Source: Halomonas sp. McH1-25 | GTDB lineage: Bacteria; Pseudomonadota; Gammaproteobacteria; Pseudomonadales; Halomonadaceae | Direction: 5' to 3' | Length of the DNA: 64,000 bases | NCBI RefSeq assembly: GCF_022348165.1 | Contig: NZ_JAKRFI010000005.1 | Location: forward strand, 244,842-308,841 | The notes under the pieces: generated by a model | The model's input: only the letters and a program-made list of their open reading frames with translations | The model's database searches: none | Told to the model about the DNA's origin: nothing | Shown here: positions 11,725 through 20,280 of the stretch, in pieces | Position numbering within the stretch: position 1 is the stretch's first letter | How the letters are laid out: the number at the start of each line of letters is the position of its first letter | Program-made: the position numbers and the translations under genes

Positions 11725-11759
11725 GTCAAGAGCCGGTGCACGTGGCACCGGCTCTTGAC
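11725..11759 (-). other. Strong hairpins in the sdhB-sucA gap
   Basis: A perfect 15-bp stem (11725-11739 with 11745-11759) and a 5-nt loop ACGTG. A second hairpin (CACCTGCG at 11774-11781 pairing with CGCAGGTG at 11791-11798) lies between it and sdhB. Neither has a U-run on the minus strand. They are likely RNA-processing or partial attenuation signals separating the sdh and suc halves of the transcript. Confidence 0.6.
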
Positions 11760-11835
11760 GCGTGGGCCGGCCTCACCTGCGACACGCGGCCGCAGGTGAA
11801 ACGGGCTCCAATGATAGCAAGTCGCAAGCCACGAT

Positions 11836-12546
11836 TTAAGTAGCATTCGCCAATAGCAGCTCTCGAATCTTGCCGATCGCGCGGGTCGGGTTGAGCCCTT
11901 TCGGACATACCGCCACGCAGTTCATGATGCCGCGGCAACGGAACACGCTGAACGGATCCTCGAGTTCGGCGAGGCGATCACGGGTAGCCGTGTCACGACT
12001 ATCGGCCAGGAAGCGATAAGCTTGAAGCAGACCGGCCGGGCCGACGAACTTGTCCGGGTTCCACCAGAACGACGGGCAGGACGTCGAACAGCAGGCACAC
12101 AGTATACATTCGTAGAGCCCGTCGAGCTTGTCACGCTCTTCCGGCGACTGCAGGCGCTCGATGGCCGGCGGGGAATTCTCGTTCTGCAGGTACGGCTGAA
12201 TGCGCTCGTACTGCTTGTAGAAGATCCCCATATCGACGACCAGATCGCGAATGACCGGCAGGCCGGGCAGTGGGCGCAGCACCAGCTTGCCACCCTTGGT
12301 CACGGCCGACAGTGGCGTGACGCAAGCCAGGCCGTTGGTGCCGTTCATGTTCATCCCGTCGGAGCCACAGACGCCTTCACGGCAGCTGCGGCGGTAGGCC
12401 ATCGAGCTGTCCTGTTGCTTGATGAGCTCGAGGATGTTCAGGACCATCAGGTCGCGGCCCTGGGTGTCCACCTGGAACTCCTGCATGTAAGGCGCAGAGT
12501 CGGTTTCCGGGTTGTAGCGGTATACGGATACCTGAAGCATGGACAT
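11836..12546 (-). CDS. sdhB: Succinate dehydrogenase iron-sulfur subunit
   Basis: A 236-residue electron-transfer subunit linking the SdhA flavin to membrane quinone. The start is the ATG of MSMLQVSVYRYNP, with GAGGGG seven bases upstream; a longer upstream frame is an sdhA shadow. Ligands for three clusters are visible. The [2Fe-2S] site is SCREGVCGSDGMNMNG with Cys55, Cys60, Asp63 and the later Cys75. The [4Fe-4S] site is CILCACCSTSCP, and the [3Fe-4S] site is CRGIMNCVAVCPKGLNP. The gene begins 10 bp after the sdhA stop, consistent with an operon. The 228-bp gap to sucA carries hairpins. Confidence 0.97.
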   Translation of the reverse strand: MSMLQVSVYRYNPETDSAPYMQEFQVDTQGRDLMVLNILELIKQQDSSMAYRRSCREGVCGSDGMNMNGTNGLACVTPLSAVTKGGKLVLRPLPGLPVIRDLVVDMGIFYKQYERIQPYLQNENSPPAIERLQSPEERDKLDGLYECILCACCSTSCPSFWWNPDKFVGPAGLLQAYRFLADSRDTATRDRLAELEDPFSVFRCRGIMNCVAVCPKGLNPTRAIGKIRELLLANAT

Positions 12547-12556
12547 TGTGGTCCCC

Positions 12557-14329
12557 TCAATAAGTACGGACTTTCGGCTCGAAGGTGTCGACTGTCTTGG
12601 GCGAGAAGTTGACTTCACGCTTGCCCAGCTTCTTCTCCAGCGGGTAATAGGTGGAGTGCTTGAGCCAGTTGACGTCGTCCCGATCCGGATAGTCGTAACG
12701 GGAATGGGCACCGCGGCTTTCCTTGCGCTCGAGCGCAGAGATTGCGGTCGCTTCGGCCACTTCCAGCAGGTTGTCGAGTTCCAGTGCTTCGACACGGGCT
12801 GTGTTGAAGGCATTGGACTTGTCACCCAGGTGCGCATTGGCGATGCGCTCGCGCAGTTCGGCAACCTTCTTGACGCCTTCCTGCATATGGTCCTCCTGAC
12901 GGAAGACACCGAAAGCCTTCTGCATGGTCGCCTGCAGTTCGGCGCGCAGTTCGGGTATCGATTCACCACCGCTGGATTCGTTCCAGCGATTCATGCGGGC
13001 CAGTGCGGCATCGACGTCGGACTGGGCGGCATCCAGGTATTCGATACCTTCGTTGAGAGCACCTTCGATGAACATGCCGGCAGCACGCCCGAACACGACG
13101 AGGTCGAGCAGCGAATTGCCGCCCAGGCGGTTGGCGCCGTGTACGGAAACGCAAGCCACCTCGCCACAGGCGAACAGACCGTTGACGGTATGGTCGTTGC
13201 CGTCGGCATCCTGCTTGATGACCTGACCATGCACGTTGGTGGCCAGGCCACCCATCATGTAGTGACAGGTCGGCACGACAGGGATCGGTTCCTTGACCGG
13301 ATCGACGGCGGCAAAGGTCTTGGCCAGTTCGACGATGCCCGGCAGACGCTTGTGCAGTACTTCTTCGCCCAGGTGGTCGAGCTTGAGCAGGACGTGATCG
13401 CCATCTTCACCGACACCGCGGCCTTCGAGGATTTCCATGACCATGGATCGGGCAACGACGTCGCGGCCGGCCAAATCCTTGGCATTGGGCGCATAACGCT
13501 CCATGAAGCGCTCGCCGTCCTTGTTGATCAGGTAACCGCCCTCACCACGGCAGCCTTCGGTGACTAGCACCCCTGCTCCGGCGATACCGGTCGGGTGGAA
13601 CTGCCACATCTCCATGTCCTGCACCGTGACACCGGCACGAAGCGCCATGCCGACACCATCGCCGGTATTGATCAGCGCGTTGGTGGTGGACGAGTAGATA
13701 CGCCCGGCCCCACCGGTGGCGAGCACGGTTGCCTTGGACTTGATGTGCACCACTTCGCCGGTCTCGATACACAGCGCGATGCAGCCGACCACGTCGCCGT
13801 TGGCATTCTTGACCAGATCCACCGCATACCATTCATTCAAGAAGACGGTATTGTTCTTCAGGTTGTTCTGGTAGAGCGTGTGCAGTAGCGCATGTCCGGT
13901 ACGGTCGGCCGCAGCGCATGTACGTGCGGCCTGGCCGCCCTTGCCGAAATCCTTGGACTGACCGCCGAACGGGCGCTGATAGATGCGACCGTTGTCGAAA
14001 CGCGAGAACGGCAAGCCCATGTGCTCGAGTTCGAACACCGCCTTGGGCCCCTCGGAGCACATGTACTCGGCAGCGTCCTGGTCGGTGATGTAGTCACCGC
14101 CCTTGACGGTATCGTACATATGCCAGCGCCAGTCATCGTTAGGATCGGCAGACGCAATGGCGCAGGTAATGCCGCCCTGGGCAGATACGGTGTGCGAGCG
14201 GGTCGGGAAAACCTTCGAGATGACGGCGGTTTTCTTGCCGGACTTGGCCAGCTCGAGCGCGGCACGCAGGCCGGAGCCGCCACCACCGATGATGATTGCG
14301 TCGAATGTCAGGTTACGCATGGTAGACAT
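12557..14329 (-). CDS. sdhA: Succinate dehydrogenase flavoprotein subunit
   Basis: A 590-residue flavoprotein that oxidises succinate to fumarate. The ADP-binding [19 protein letters not shown] lies at residues 15-33, and the covalent FAD histidine is His46 in [10 protein letters not shown]. The substrate-binding region [21 protein letters not shown] and the C-terminal [20 protein letters not shown] match the family. In Gammaproteobacteria FAD attachment needs SdhE, which is not in this window. It is separated from sdhD by 3 bp and from sdhB by 10 bp, so the four sdh genes form one translation-coupled unit. Confidence 0.97.
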   Translation of the reverse strand: MSTMRNLTFDAIIIGGGGSGLRAALELAKSGKKTAVISKVFPTRSHTVSAQGGITCAIASADPNDDWRWHMYDTVKGGDYITDQDAAEYMCSEGPKAVFELEHMGLPFSRFDNGRIYQRPFGGQSKDFGKGGQAARTCAAADRTGHALLHTLYQNNLKNNTVFLNEWYAVDLVKNANGDVVGCIALCIETGEVVHIKSKATVLATGGAGRIYSSTTNALINTGDGVGMALRAGVTVQDMEMWQFHPTGIAGAGVLVTEGCRGEGGYLINKDGERFMERYAPNAKDLAGRDVVARSMVMEILEGRGVGEDGDHVLLKLDHLGEEVLHKRLPGIVELAKTFAAVDPVKEPIPVVPTCHYMMGGLATNVHGQVIKQDADGNDHTVNGLFACGEVACVSVHGANRLGGNSLLDLVVFGRAAGMFIEGALNEGIEYLDAAQSDVDAALARMNRWNESSGGESIPELRAELQATMQKAFGVFRQEDHMQEGVKKVAELRERIANAHLGDKSNAFNTARVEALELDNLLEVAEATAISALERKESRGAHSRYDYPDRDDVNWLKHSTYYPLEKKLGKREVNFSPKTVDTFEPKVRTY

Positions 14330-14332
14330 GGA

Positions 14333-14680
14333 TCAGGCTCCCCAAAGAACTTGAACGCCCCACACCAGAAAGATGAAGATGGCGAGGATAATGGCGATTT
14401 GAACGGCGAAACGGATACCGGTCGGCTTGATGTAGTCGGTGACTACGGTCCACAAACCGATCCAGGCGTGCGCCGCCAGTGAAAGGAAAGCCAGCAGAGA
14501 GAAGATGCGCATCCATGTCTGGTCGAACAGACCGCGCCAAGTAAGATAGTCGAGATCCGGCGCGAACAGCAGATAGCCCACCATGAAAATGGTGTAGAGC
14601 ATCAGAATAATTGCCGATACTCGCTGAATCAGCCAGTCTGACAAGCCACTACGGCCGAAGTTAGTGATGTTGGTTACCAT
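14333..14680 (-). CDS. sdhD: Succinate dehydrogenase membrane anchor subunit
   Basis: A 115-residue protein with three predicted membrane helices (roughly residues 16-36, 53-75 and 88-110). With SdhC it anchors the complex and forms the quinone and heme b site. The first segment contains SDWLIQRVSAIILMLYTIFMVGYLL, with the conserved Arg at the start of helix 1. SLAAHAWIGLWTVVTDYIKP holds the candidate heme histidine and the Asp-Tyr pair near the quinone site. The start codon overlaps the end of sdhC by seven bases, and sdhA begins three bases after its stop. Confidence 0.93.
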   Translation of the reverse strand: MVTNITNFGRSGLSDWLIQRVSAIILMLYTIFMVGYLLFAPDLDYLTWRGLFDQTWMRIFSLLAFLSLAAHAWIGLWTVVTDYIKPTGIRFAVQIAIILAIFIFLVWGVQVLWGA

Positions 14681-15051
14681 ACCCAGACTCCCGCCAGGAC
14701 CACCAGGACCACGCTAGCCACAATGGTGATTTTCGTATATTGAACTGCAGCCTCGAGTTCGATGCCGAAGTCGAGATCCATCAACAGGTGGCGCACGCCC
14801 GCTGCAAAGTGGAACGCCAGAGCGGACAACAGTCCCCACGTCACCAGCTTGGCGAAGAAGTTATGCTCGAGCGCATCACGTACGGTGTCGAACCCTTCGG
14901 GTGAAGACAACGAGGCATCCAGCGCCCAGAAGAGGAAGATCAGACCAACGAAGAGGATGACGCCGGTAATACGATGGGTAATTGAGGTCAGTGCTGGGAG
15001 TGGAAATTTTATTGTGGAGAGGTCGAGGTTTACGGGTCGTTTGCTATTCAC
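14674..15051 (-). CDS. sdhC: Succinate dehydrogenase cytochrome b556 subunit
   Basis: A 125-residue membrane anchor with three helices. I place the start at GTG 15051, giving (V/M)NSKRPVNLDLSTIKFPLPA, which matches the recalled Pseudomonas-type N-terminus; an ATG further upstream (15084) adds eleven unrelated residues. The signature SITHRITGVILF covers the quinone-site Ser and Arg, and HFAAGVRHLLMDLD carries the axial heme histidine. The Shine-Dalgarno (AAGAGAG) is rather far, about 12 nt from the GTG, so initiation may be weak. It is the first gene of the nine-gene TCA block and is preceded by a sigma-70 promoter. Confidence 0.93.
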   Translation of the reverse strand: MNSKRPVNLDLSTIKFPLPALTSITHRITGVILFVGLIFLFWALDASLSSPEGFDTVRDALEHNFFAKLVTWGLLSALAFHFAAGVRHLLMDLDFGIELEAAVQYTKITIVASVVLVVLAGVWVW

Positions 15052-15186
15052 GGCACTTACACACTCTCTTGGCCCGCTCTGCATGCTATCGGGCTAAGCC
15101 CGAGCGGGCGGTGGTTTGAAGAAGGGCCTCGGCGGTCCTGCCAAGTGACACGACCGAATCCCTTTCCCGCCAGTCGTGCGGGGAAG

Positions 15187-15215
15187 ATTATAGGGACTGG
15201 ACCTAGGTATGACAA
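15187..15215 (-). promoter_or_regulatory. Sigma-70 promoter of the sdh-suc operon
   Basis: On the minus strand TTGTCA (15210-15215) and TATAAT (15187-15192) are separated by exactly 17 bp. The predicted start near 15180 would give a leader of about 130 nt ahead of sdhC. The match to consensus is strong. Confidence 0.8.
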
Positions 15216-15241
15216 ATCGTTACCGCACTTTTGCGACCTTA

Positions 15242-15260
15242 GTGTTACCCTCGGTAACAC
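15242..15260. promoter_or_regulatory. 19-bp palindrome between sdhC and gltA
   Basis: GTGTTACC and GGTAACAC form 8-bp perfect arms around a 3-bp spacer. The palindrome lies 27 bp upstream of the sdhC -35 box and about 100 bp upstream of the gltA -35 box. A further GTTACC half-site lies at 15219-15224, next to the sdhC -35 box. It looks like a dimeric transcription-factor site; the factor is not identifiable from this window. Confidence 0.6.
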
Positions 15261-15320
15261 CCCTACTCAACGTGCTAAGCTATGCTGCAGTGCGCTATAA
15301 CTTCCTTGCAACCCCTTCGA

Positions 15321-15350
15321 AACAGGGTTCGAGCCCTGCCGCGAACACCA
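15321..15350 (+). other. tRNA 3'-end-like fragment
   Basis: The stretch contains CAGGGTTCGAGCCCTG, which looks like a T-arm, and 12 bases later ends in ACACCA. No matching acceptor, D-arm or anticodon arm precedes it, and a canonical 7-nt T-loop pairs imperfectly. It may be a remnant of a tRNA gene or attachment site, or chance. It sits just upstream of the gltA promoter. Confidence 0.25.
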
Positions 15351-15358
15351 ACGATCAA

Positions 15359-15386
15359 TTGACAATTGTCTTGTCGTTCCTATAGT
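15359..15386 (+). promoter_or_regulatory. Sigma-70 promoter of gltA
   Basis: TTGACA (15359-15364) and TATAGT (15381-15386) are separated by 16 bp. Transcription should start near 15393, giving a leader of about 87 nt before the gltA ATG. The -10 box runs into a 14-bp tandem duplication. Confidence 0.8.
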
Positions 15387-15411
15387 GGGCGAACCTTAGT
15401 GGGCGAACCTT
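15384..15411 (+). repeat. Exact 14-bp tandem duplication at the gltA start site
   Basis: AGTGGGCGAACCTT occurs twice head to tail (15384-15397 and 15398-15411). The first copy overlaps the last three bases of the -10 box. The repeat thus covers the likely transcription start and places a second, poorer -10-like CTTAGT 14 bp downstream. Confidence 0.85.
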
Positions 15412-15479
15412 TTTGCGCCAGGCTGGTAAGCAAGACAACGACTTACGTACAGAATGCGATAACGAAGAAGGAGGCCGAC

Positions 15480-16769
15480 ATGGCTGACAGAAAAGCGAAG
15501 TTGACTGTAGAGGGGCTGGATAAAACCATTGAATTCCCGGTCTATTCCGGCACAACCGGACCCGATGTCATCGACGTGCGCGGCCTCACCGCCGAGGGCT
15601 TCTTCACTTACGACCCCGGATTTGTTGCCACTGCTGCCACCGAGTCCGCCATTACCTATATAGATGGCGCCAATGGCGTTCTTCTGCACCGCGGTTACCC
15701 CATTGGCCAGCTGGCCGACCATTCCAACTACGTTGAAATGAGCTACCTGCTGCTGTTCGGCGAACTGCCTACCGACGAGCAGTACAAGGAGTTCGAAAAG
15801 ACCGTTCGTTACCATACGATGGTTCACGAGCAGATCGCCAACTTCTACAAGGGCTTCCGTCGCGATGCCCATCCGATGGCGATCCTGTGCGGCGTGGTTG
15901 GCGGCCTGGCGGCGTTCTATCACGACCATTTGGACATCACCCGCGAGGAAGACCGCTATATCAGCGCCATTCGCCTGATCGCCAAGATGCCGACCCTGGC
16001 GGCGATGTCCTATAAGTACAACATCGGCCAGCCGTTCAACTATCCGCGCAACAACCTCAATTACGCCGAAAACTTCCTCTACATGATGTTCGGCAACCCG
16101 GCCGAGGAATACGTGATCAACCCGGTGTTCGCCAAGGCCATGGATCGTATCTTCATGCTGCACGCCGACCATGAGCAGAACGCCTCCACCTCCACGGTGC
16201 GCCTGGCCGGCTCCACCGGCGCCAACCCGTTTGCCTGTATCAGCGCCGGTATTGCCGCCCTGTGGGGACCGGCACACGGCGGGGCCAACGAAGCCGTACT
16301 CAACATGCTCGACGAGATTGGCGACGACTCCGAAGAAAACATCCAGCGCTTCGTCGATCGCGCCAAGGACAAGGACGATCCGTTCCGTTTGATGGGCTTC
16401 GGCCACCGCGTCTATCGCAACTTCGATCCGCGCGCCAAGGTCATGAAAGAGACCTGCGACGAGGTTCTCGGCGAACTGGGCATGGCCGACGATCCCAAGC
16501 TCAAGATCGCCAAGCGTCTGGAACAGATCGCCCTGGAAGATGAGTACTTCATCGAGCGCAAGCTTTATCCGAACGTTGATTTCTATTCCGGCATCATCCT
16601 CAAGGCCATCGGCATTCCAACCAACATGTTCACGGTCATCTTTGCCGTGTCGCGCACTGTCGGCTGGATTTCCCATTGGCACGAGATGATCAGCGGAAGC
16701 TACCGCATCGGCCGTCCGCGCCAGCTCTATACCGGTTACACCGAGCGCGACTACCCCACCAAAAAATAA
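15480..16769 (+). CDS. gltA: Citrate synthase
   Basis: A 429-residue hexameric-type citrate synthase that condenses oxaloacetate with acetyl-CoA to open the TCA cycle. The start is the ATG of [16 protein letters not shown], with AAGGAGG six bases upstream. The three catalytic residues are visible: His266 in GPAHGG, His309 in [14 protein letters not shown], and the Asp of VDFYSGI near residue 366. The N-terminal beta domain (about residues 1-60) is typical of the NADH-sensitive Gram-negative form. It is transcribed divergently from the sdh-suc operon across a shared 428-bp regulatory spacer and ends in its own terminator. Confidence 0.97.
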   Translation: MADRKAKLTVEGLDKTIEFPVYSGTTGPDVIDVRGLTAEGFFTYDPGFVATAATESAITYIDGANGVLLHRGYPIGQLADHSNYVEMSYLLLFGELPTDEQYKEFEKTVRYHTMVHEQIANFYKGFRRDAHPMAILCGVVGGLAAFYHDHLDITREEDRYISAIRLIAKMPTLAAMSYKYNIGQPFNYPRNNLNYAENFLYMMFGNPAEEYVINPVFAKAMDRIFMLHADHEQNASTSTVRLAGSTGANPFACISAGIAALWGPAHGGANEAVLNMLDEIGDDSEENIQRFVDRAKDKDDPFRLMGFGHRVYRNFDPRAKVMKETCDEVLGELGMADDPKLKIAKRLEQIALEDEYFIERKLYPNVDFYSGIILKAIGIPTNMFTVIFAVSRTVGWISHWHEMISGSYRIGRPRQLYTGYTERDYPTKK

Positions 16770-16792
16770 CGACGACACATCATTGCTAAACG

Positions 16793-16825
16793 TCGGGCCG
16801 CCTCAAGGCGGCCCGATTCGTTTCC
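16793..16825 (+). terminator. Rho-independent terminator of gltA
   Basis: A 10-bp stem (TCGGGCCGCC pairing with GGCGGCCCGA), loop TCAA, then a T-rich tail TTCGTTTC. It lies 24 bp beyond the gltA stop codon. Confidence 0.85.
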
Positions 16826-17101
16826 GGGGGTTCTCCCCTACTGTTGCCACCGTCTAGACCAACGGCCTGGGAGCCCCTTAGAAGGCTTCTTGAGTTCAGA
16901 CAGCAGCCACCTGCCTGCCGTCCTCAACCGCCCCGCTCTTGGGGTGCAACCGAGCCGCTGCGGCAGCGAGCCGGACGCACTGACGAATATCGTGGAACCA
17001 ACGTATCCCGCGTAGAGACTGTCCGACCCTTGCTTGACCGAGCACCTTCGCCAGAGCGCCTTTTCCACCTCAAGAACCCCCGACTTATGCACTTCAAATC
17101 G

Positions 17102-17277
17102 TTTTCCACACTTTCTGTGGATAAACCTGTTAAAAACCTCTCAAGAACGTCTTCTAGTCGCCATGAATAGCGGCCTGGCGACAAATTGGCTAATTTTTAG
17201 CCAAACATAAGTTATTGATTATTAACAAAAAGACAGGGAAACGCACAACCACGGGCTTACTGGGAAATCTATACACA
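17102..17277. other. Non-coding region with DnaA-box-like 9-mers
   Basis: The 16826-17424 gap has no gene. It contains TGTGGATAA (17116-17124), a perfect DnaA box in reverse. Facing it five bases away is TTTTCCACA (17102-17110, one mismatch), and CTATACACA (17269-17277, one mismatch) lies further on. Between them is an AT-rich tract around 17206-17232. No dnaA, dnaN, rpmH or mnmG gene is near, so this is not the usual chromosomal origin. A DnaA-titrating or regulatory locus is possible. Confidence 0.4.
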
Positions 17278-17424
17278 AGATTCCCTGAGGCGGCCCCGGC
17301 ATGGGGAAAACTTTAGAAAAATGTCAACCCTGCTTCGGTGTAATCACATACTCAAGCATGAAAAAAACCATGCTTGACATTAACGAAGCAATGTCAGGTC
17401 AATGATCGAGAAGGGAAAAGAAAG

Positions 17425-17500
17425 TGGCGTCCCATAGGGGGTTCGAACCCCTGTTACCGCCGTGAAAGGGCGGTGTCCTGGACCACTAGACGAATGGGAC
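17425..17500 (-). tRNA. tRNA-Glu (anticodon TTC)
   Basis: A complete cloverleaf on the minus strand. The acceptor stem is GTCCCAT/ATGGGAC with discriminator G and encoded CCA. The anticodon stem-loop is CCGCCCTTTCACGGCGG, with TTC in the loop, and the T-arm holds GGTTCGAACCC. It lies 24 bp downstream of tRNA-Ala and about 215 bp beyond the gltX stop on the same strand. Confidence 0.97.
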
Positions 17501-17525
17501 GCAAGAAATGCGCTTCGCGAGATAT

Positions 17526-17601
17526 TGGTGGAGCCTACCGGGATCGAACCGGTGACCTCGACGCTGCCAGCGTCGCGCTCTCCCAGCTGAGCTAAGGCCC
17601 C
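17526..17601 (-). tRNA. tRNA-Ala (anticodon GGC)
   Basis: A complete cloverleaf on the minus strand. The acceptor stem is GGGGCCT/AGGCTCC, with a G-T wobble and encoded ACCA end. The D-arm has AGCTCAGCTGGGAGAGC, and the anticodon loop CTGGCAG carries GGC. The T-arm holds GGTTCGATCCC. It lies 115 bp after gltX and directly before tRNA-Glu. Confidence 0.97.
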
Positions 17602-17716
17602 TTGAACCGCTGTCTCTCTCGCGAGAACGGGGCGTATATTACTGATTCCCCGAGCTTTCGTCAACAGGAAATTTGGGGCAGGCTACGCCATCTCGCAGCC
17701 CACCGCCTTGACCCGC

Positions 17717-19195
17717 TTATAGCTCGCGATACTCTTTCTCGAGCTTCTTGGCCTGCTTCTTGGAAACGCCGCCCAACACCTCGACGGCATGACGTAGACG
17801 TGCGCGCGTCATGTCGGAGCCGAGGATGGCCATGGCATCCATAACCGATGTAGAGGTCGCCGATCCGGTGATGGCGATGAACACCGGCGCCAGGAAGGCT
17901 TTCATCTTCATGTCGAAGACGCCACTGAGCAGTTTGACCTCGGACAACAAGCTTTCCTTGTCCCAACGAGTCACTCCCTCGAAACGCCAGATCAGGAACT
18001 GCAAGAGCTTGACCAGCTCATCGCGTTCGAGTTTGACGTCGTCGAAGCTCTGCGCATCGATGCGCGGCAGCCCGGCGAAAAAGTGGCCGGCCAGCGGCAT
18101 GACGTCGGACAAGGTCTCGATACGCGGACGCACCTGCGGAAGAATCTCGCCGATGTAGCTCTCGTTGAAGGCCCAGTCGCGCAGTGCTTTGAGAAGCGCG
18201 GCGTCATCGAGATCCTCACGGATGTACACGCCGTTGAGCCAGGTCAGCTTCTCGAGGTCGAACACCGGCCCGCCCAGCGATACACGCTGAATGTCGAAAT
18301 GCGCCATCATCTCGTCGAGCGTGAATTTTTCCCGCTCGTCGGGCATCGACCAGCCCATGCGCCCCAAGTAATTGGTCACCGCCTGCGGCAGGAAGCCCAT
18401 ACGGCGATAGTAATTGATCGAGGTCGGGTTCTTGCGCTTGGAAAGCTTCGATTTATCGGGGTTGCGCAGTAGCGGCATATGACAGAGCTGCGGCATTTCC
18501 CAGCCGAAATACTCGTAAAGCAGCTTGTGCTTGGGCGCTGAGTTGATCCACTCCTCGCCGCGCAGGACATGGGTGATGCCCATGAGATGGTCATCGACCA
18601 CGTTCGCTAGGTGGTACGTGGGCATGCCATCCGATTTGAGCAGGATCTGTGCATCGACCTGGGCCCAGTCGACCTCGATAGTGCCTCGTAGCATGTCCTC
18701 GACGGCGCAGGCGCCTTCAGCGGGCACATTCATGCGTATGACATACGGCATGCCTTCGGCCTCGCGACGCTTGACCTCGTCCTCGGACAAGGCCAGGTCG
18801 GCCGGCTTGAGCGCCATCTGGAGCCCCTCGGCCTTGCGTGCTTCACGCAGCTCGTCCAGTTCTTCACTGGTCCGGTAACACTTGAAGGCATGACCTGCAT
18901 CGAGAAGCTGACGAGCATACTCGGCATAGATATCGCCGCGTTCGCTCTGGCGATAGGGACCATGCGGGCCACCGACATCCGGGCCTTCGTCCCATTCCAG
19001 CCCCAGCCAGCGCAGCGAGTCGAGGATCATCTGCTCCGACTCGGCCGTAGAACGTTGCCGGTCGGTATCTTCAATGCGCAGGATGAACTGTCCGCCATGC
19101 TGGCGCGCAAAGCACAGGTTGAACAAGGCGATGTAAGCGGTCCCGACATGCGGATCGCCGGTCGGCGAAGGTGCGATACGTGTGCGTACGGTCAT
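17717..19195 (-). CDS. gltX: Glutamyl-tRNA synthetase
   Basis: A 492-residue class I synthetase that charges tRNA-Glu with glutamate. The HIGH-type motif is in [14 protein letters not shown] (residues 8-21) and the KMSKS-type motif is KLSKR (250-254). Substrate-binding [10 protein letters not shown] and the C-terminal all-helical anticodon-binding domain are present. It starts at ATG 19195 with [14 protein letters not shown]. The gene is followed on the same strand by tRNA-Ala and tRNA-Glu, so the enzyme and its cognate tRNA may share a transcript. It lies 96 bp from the end of the LysR gene upstream. Confidence 0.96.
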   Translation of the reverse strand: MTVRTRIAPSPTGDPHVGTAYIALFNLCFARQHGGQFILRIEDTDRQRSTAESEQMILDSLRWLGLEWDEGPDVGGPHGPYRQSERGDIYAEYARQLLDAGHAFKCYRTSEELDELREARKAEGLQMALKPADLALSEDEVKRREAEGMPYVIRMNVPAEGACAVEDMLRGTIEVDWAQVDAQILLKSDGMPTYHLANVVDDHLMGITHVLRGEEWINSAPKHKLLYEYFGWEMPQLCHMPLLRNPDKSKLSKRKNPTSINYYRRMGFLPQAVTNYLGRMGWSMPDEREKFTLDEMMAHFDIQRVSLGGPVFDLEKLTWLNGVYIREDLDDAALLKALRDWAFNESYIGEILPQVRPRIETLSDVMPLAGHFFAGLPRIDAQSFDDVKLERDELVKLLQFLIWRFEGVTRWDKESLLSEVKLLSGVFDMKMKAFLAPVFIAITGSATSTSVMDAMAILGSDMTRARLRHAVEVLGGVSKKQAKKLEKEYREL

Positions 19196-19291
19196 GGTTT
19201 CCGTTCCGTTGGCTCAAGTGTTGGGCGGCATTATACGCACCTAGCCCTATCCCATCAGCCGCCAAGCACCACTGGGAAGTGTCTTGGCGAG

Positions 19292-20188
19292 CTACAAGGC
19301 TAGGTGTTCACGAAACCAGTCGGTGATGAAGTCCAGATAGGCGCGGGTCTTGTCGGGCAGGTACTTACGCGAGCGAAATAGCACCAGCATGCTGCCATGC
19401 TCGTTCCAGTAAGGCTGCAGAAGCGGCACCAGGTCACCGCTGGCCACGGCGGCTCGAGCGGCAAACGTCGGCAGGTAGGCCAACCCGAAACCGGCCTTGG
19501 CAGCTTCGACGACACCCAGCAGATTATTGATGACCAAGCGTGAGCTGGGTTCGATATCCAAGGGCTGGCCGTTCAAGGAAAACCGCCAGTGCGCGCCCAG
19601 ATCGTAGTTGCCATAGAAGACGCTATCATGCTGGACGATATCGCGCGGATGCACGGGATGTTCGGCACGGGCCAGATACTCTGGTGACGCGTAGAGCCCG
19701 TAAACCACCTTGCAAAGAGGTCGGGAAACCAGGCTCGAGGGTGGCATGGGCCCCATGCGAATGGCCAGATCGACCGAGTCGTCGATCGGTTCGAAACGCT
19801 GATCCTCGAGCAATAACTCTACCGCCACATCGGGATAACGGCGCATGAACGCCGTGGTCGGAGGCGCCAGGTACATGAAGCCGAAACTGACCTGCGCGCT
19901 GACCTTGAGCTGCCCTCTCGGCCTGGCCGTGACCGACTGCACCTGCGCTTCGGCAGCGGCCAGTTCGTCACGGATACGCAGGCCATGCTCGTAGTAGATC
20001 TGCCCGGCTTCGGTCAGGTGCAACGAACGTGTCGAACGGTTGAGCAAACTGACGCCCAGTTCCTCTTCCAACGCCGCGACACGCTTGGAGGCCAATGACT
20101 TGGAAATCCCCAGACGACGGGCTGCTGCCGTGAAGCTTCCCGCTCGCACGACCTCGACAAAGACTTTCAGCGCATCCAGGGTAGTCAG
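19292..20188 (-). CDS. LysR-family transcriptional regulator, probable CTG start
   Basis: The helix-turn-helix is in SFTAAARRLGISKSLASKRVAALEEELGVSLLNRSTRSLHLTEAG, followed by a substrate-binding domain with LYASPEYLARAEHPVHP. An in-frame GTG (20149) would cut off the first helix. Upstream there is no ATG, GTG or TTG before an in-frame stop. A CTG at 20188 lies six bases after GGGAGG and gives 298 residues, the normal LysR length, with the family-typical LDALKVFVEVVRAGSF. I therefore call the CTG start. The regulator is divergent from a DASS transporter (20669) and may control it or the small RNA between them. Confidence 0.82.
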   Translation of the reverse strand: MTTLDALKVFVEVVRAGSFTAAARRLGISKSLASKRVAALEEELGVSLLNRSTRSLHLTEAGQIYYEHGLRIRDELAAAEAQVQSVTARPRGQLKVSAQVSFGFMYLAPPTTAFMRRYPDVAVELLLEDQRFEPIDDSVDLAIRMGPMPPSSLVSRPLCKVVYGLYASPEYLARAEHPVHPRDIVQHDSVFYGNYDLGAHWRFSLNGQPLDIEPSSRLVINNLLGVVEAAKAGFGLAYLPTFAARAAVASGDLVPLLQPYWNEHGSMLVLFRSRKYLPDKTRAYLDFITDWFREHLAL

Positions 20189-20280
20189 GTAGCACCTCCC
20201 GATTAAGTTTCCAAAGAGGAAACACTAGTTTTCGATTGTAACCACTTATTCCGCAAATAACGACTGCCTATACTGCAGCC

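Noticed and set aside
15321..15350. A functional tRNA gene before gltA
   Set aside because: Only a T-arm-like stem and an ACACCA end are present; there is no anticodon arm, D-arm or pairing 5' acceptor strand.
17102..17277. Chromosomal replication origin
   Set aside because: No dnaA, dnaN, rpmH, parAB or mnmG genes nearby and only one perfect DnaA box; kept only as a weaker DnaA-locus idea.
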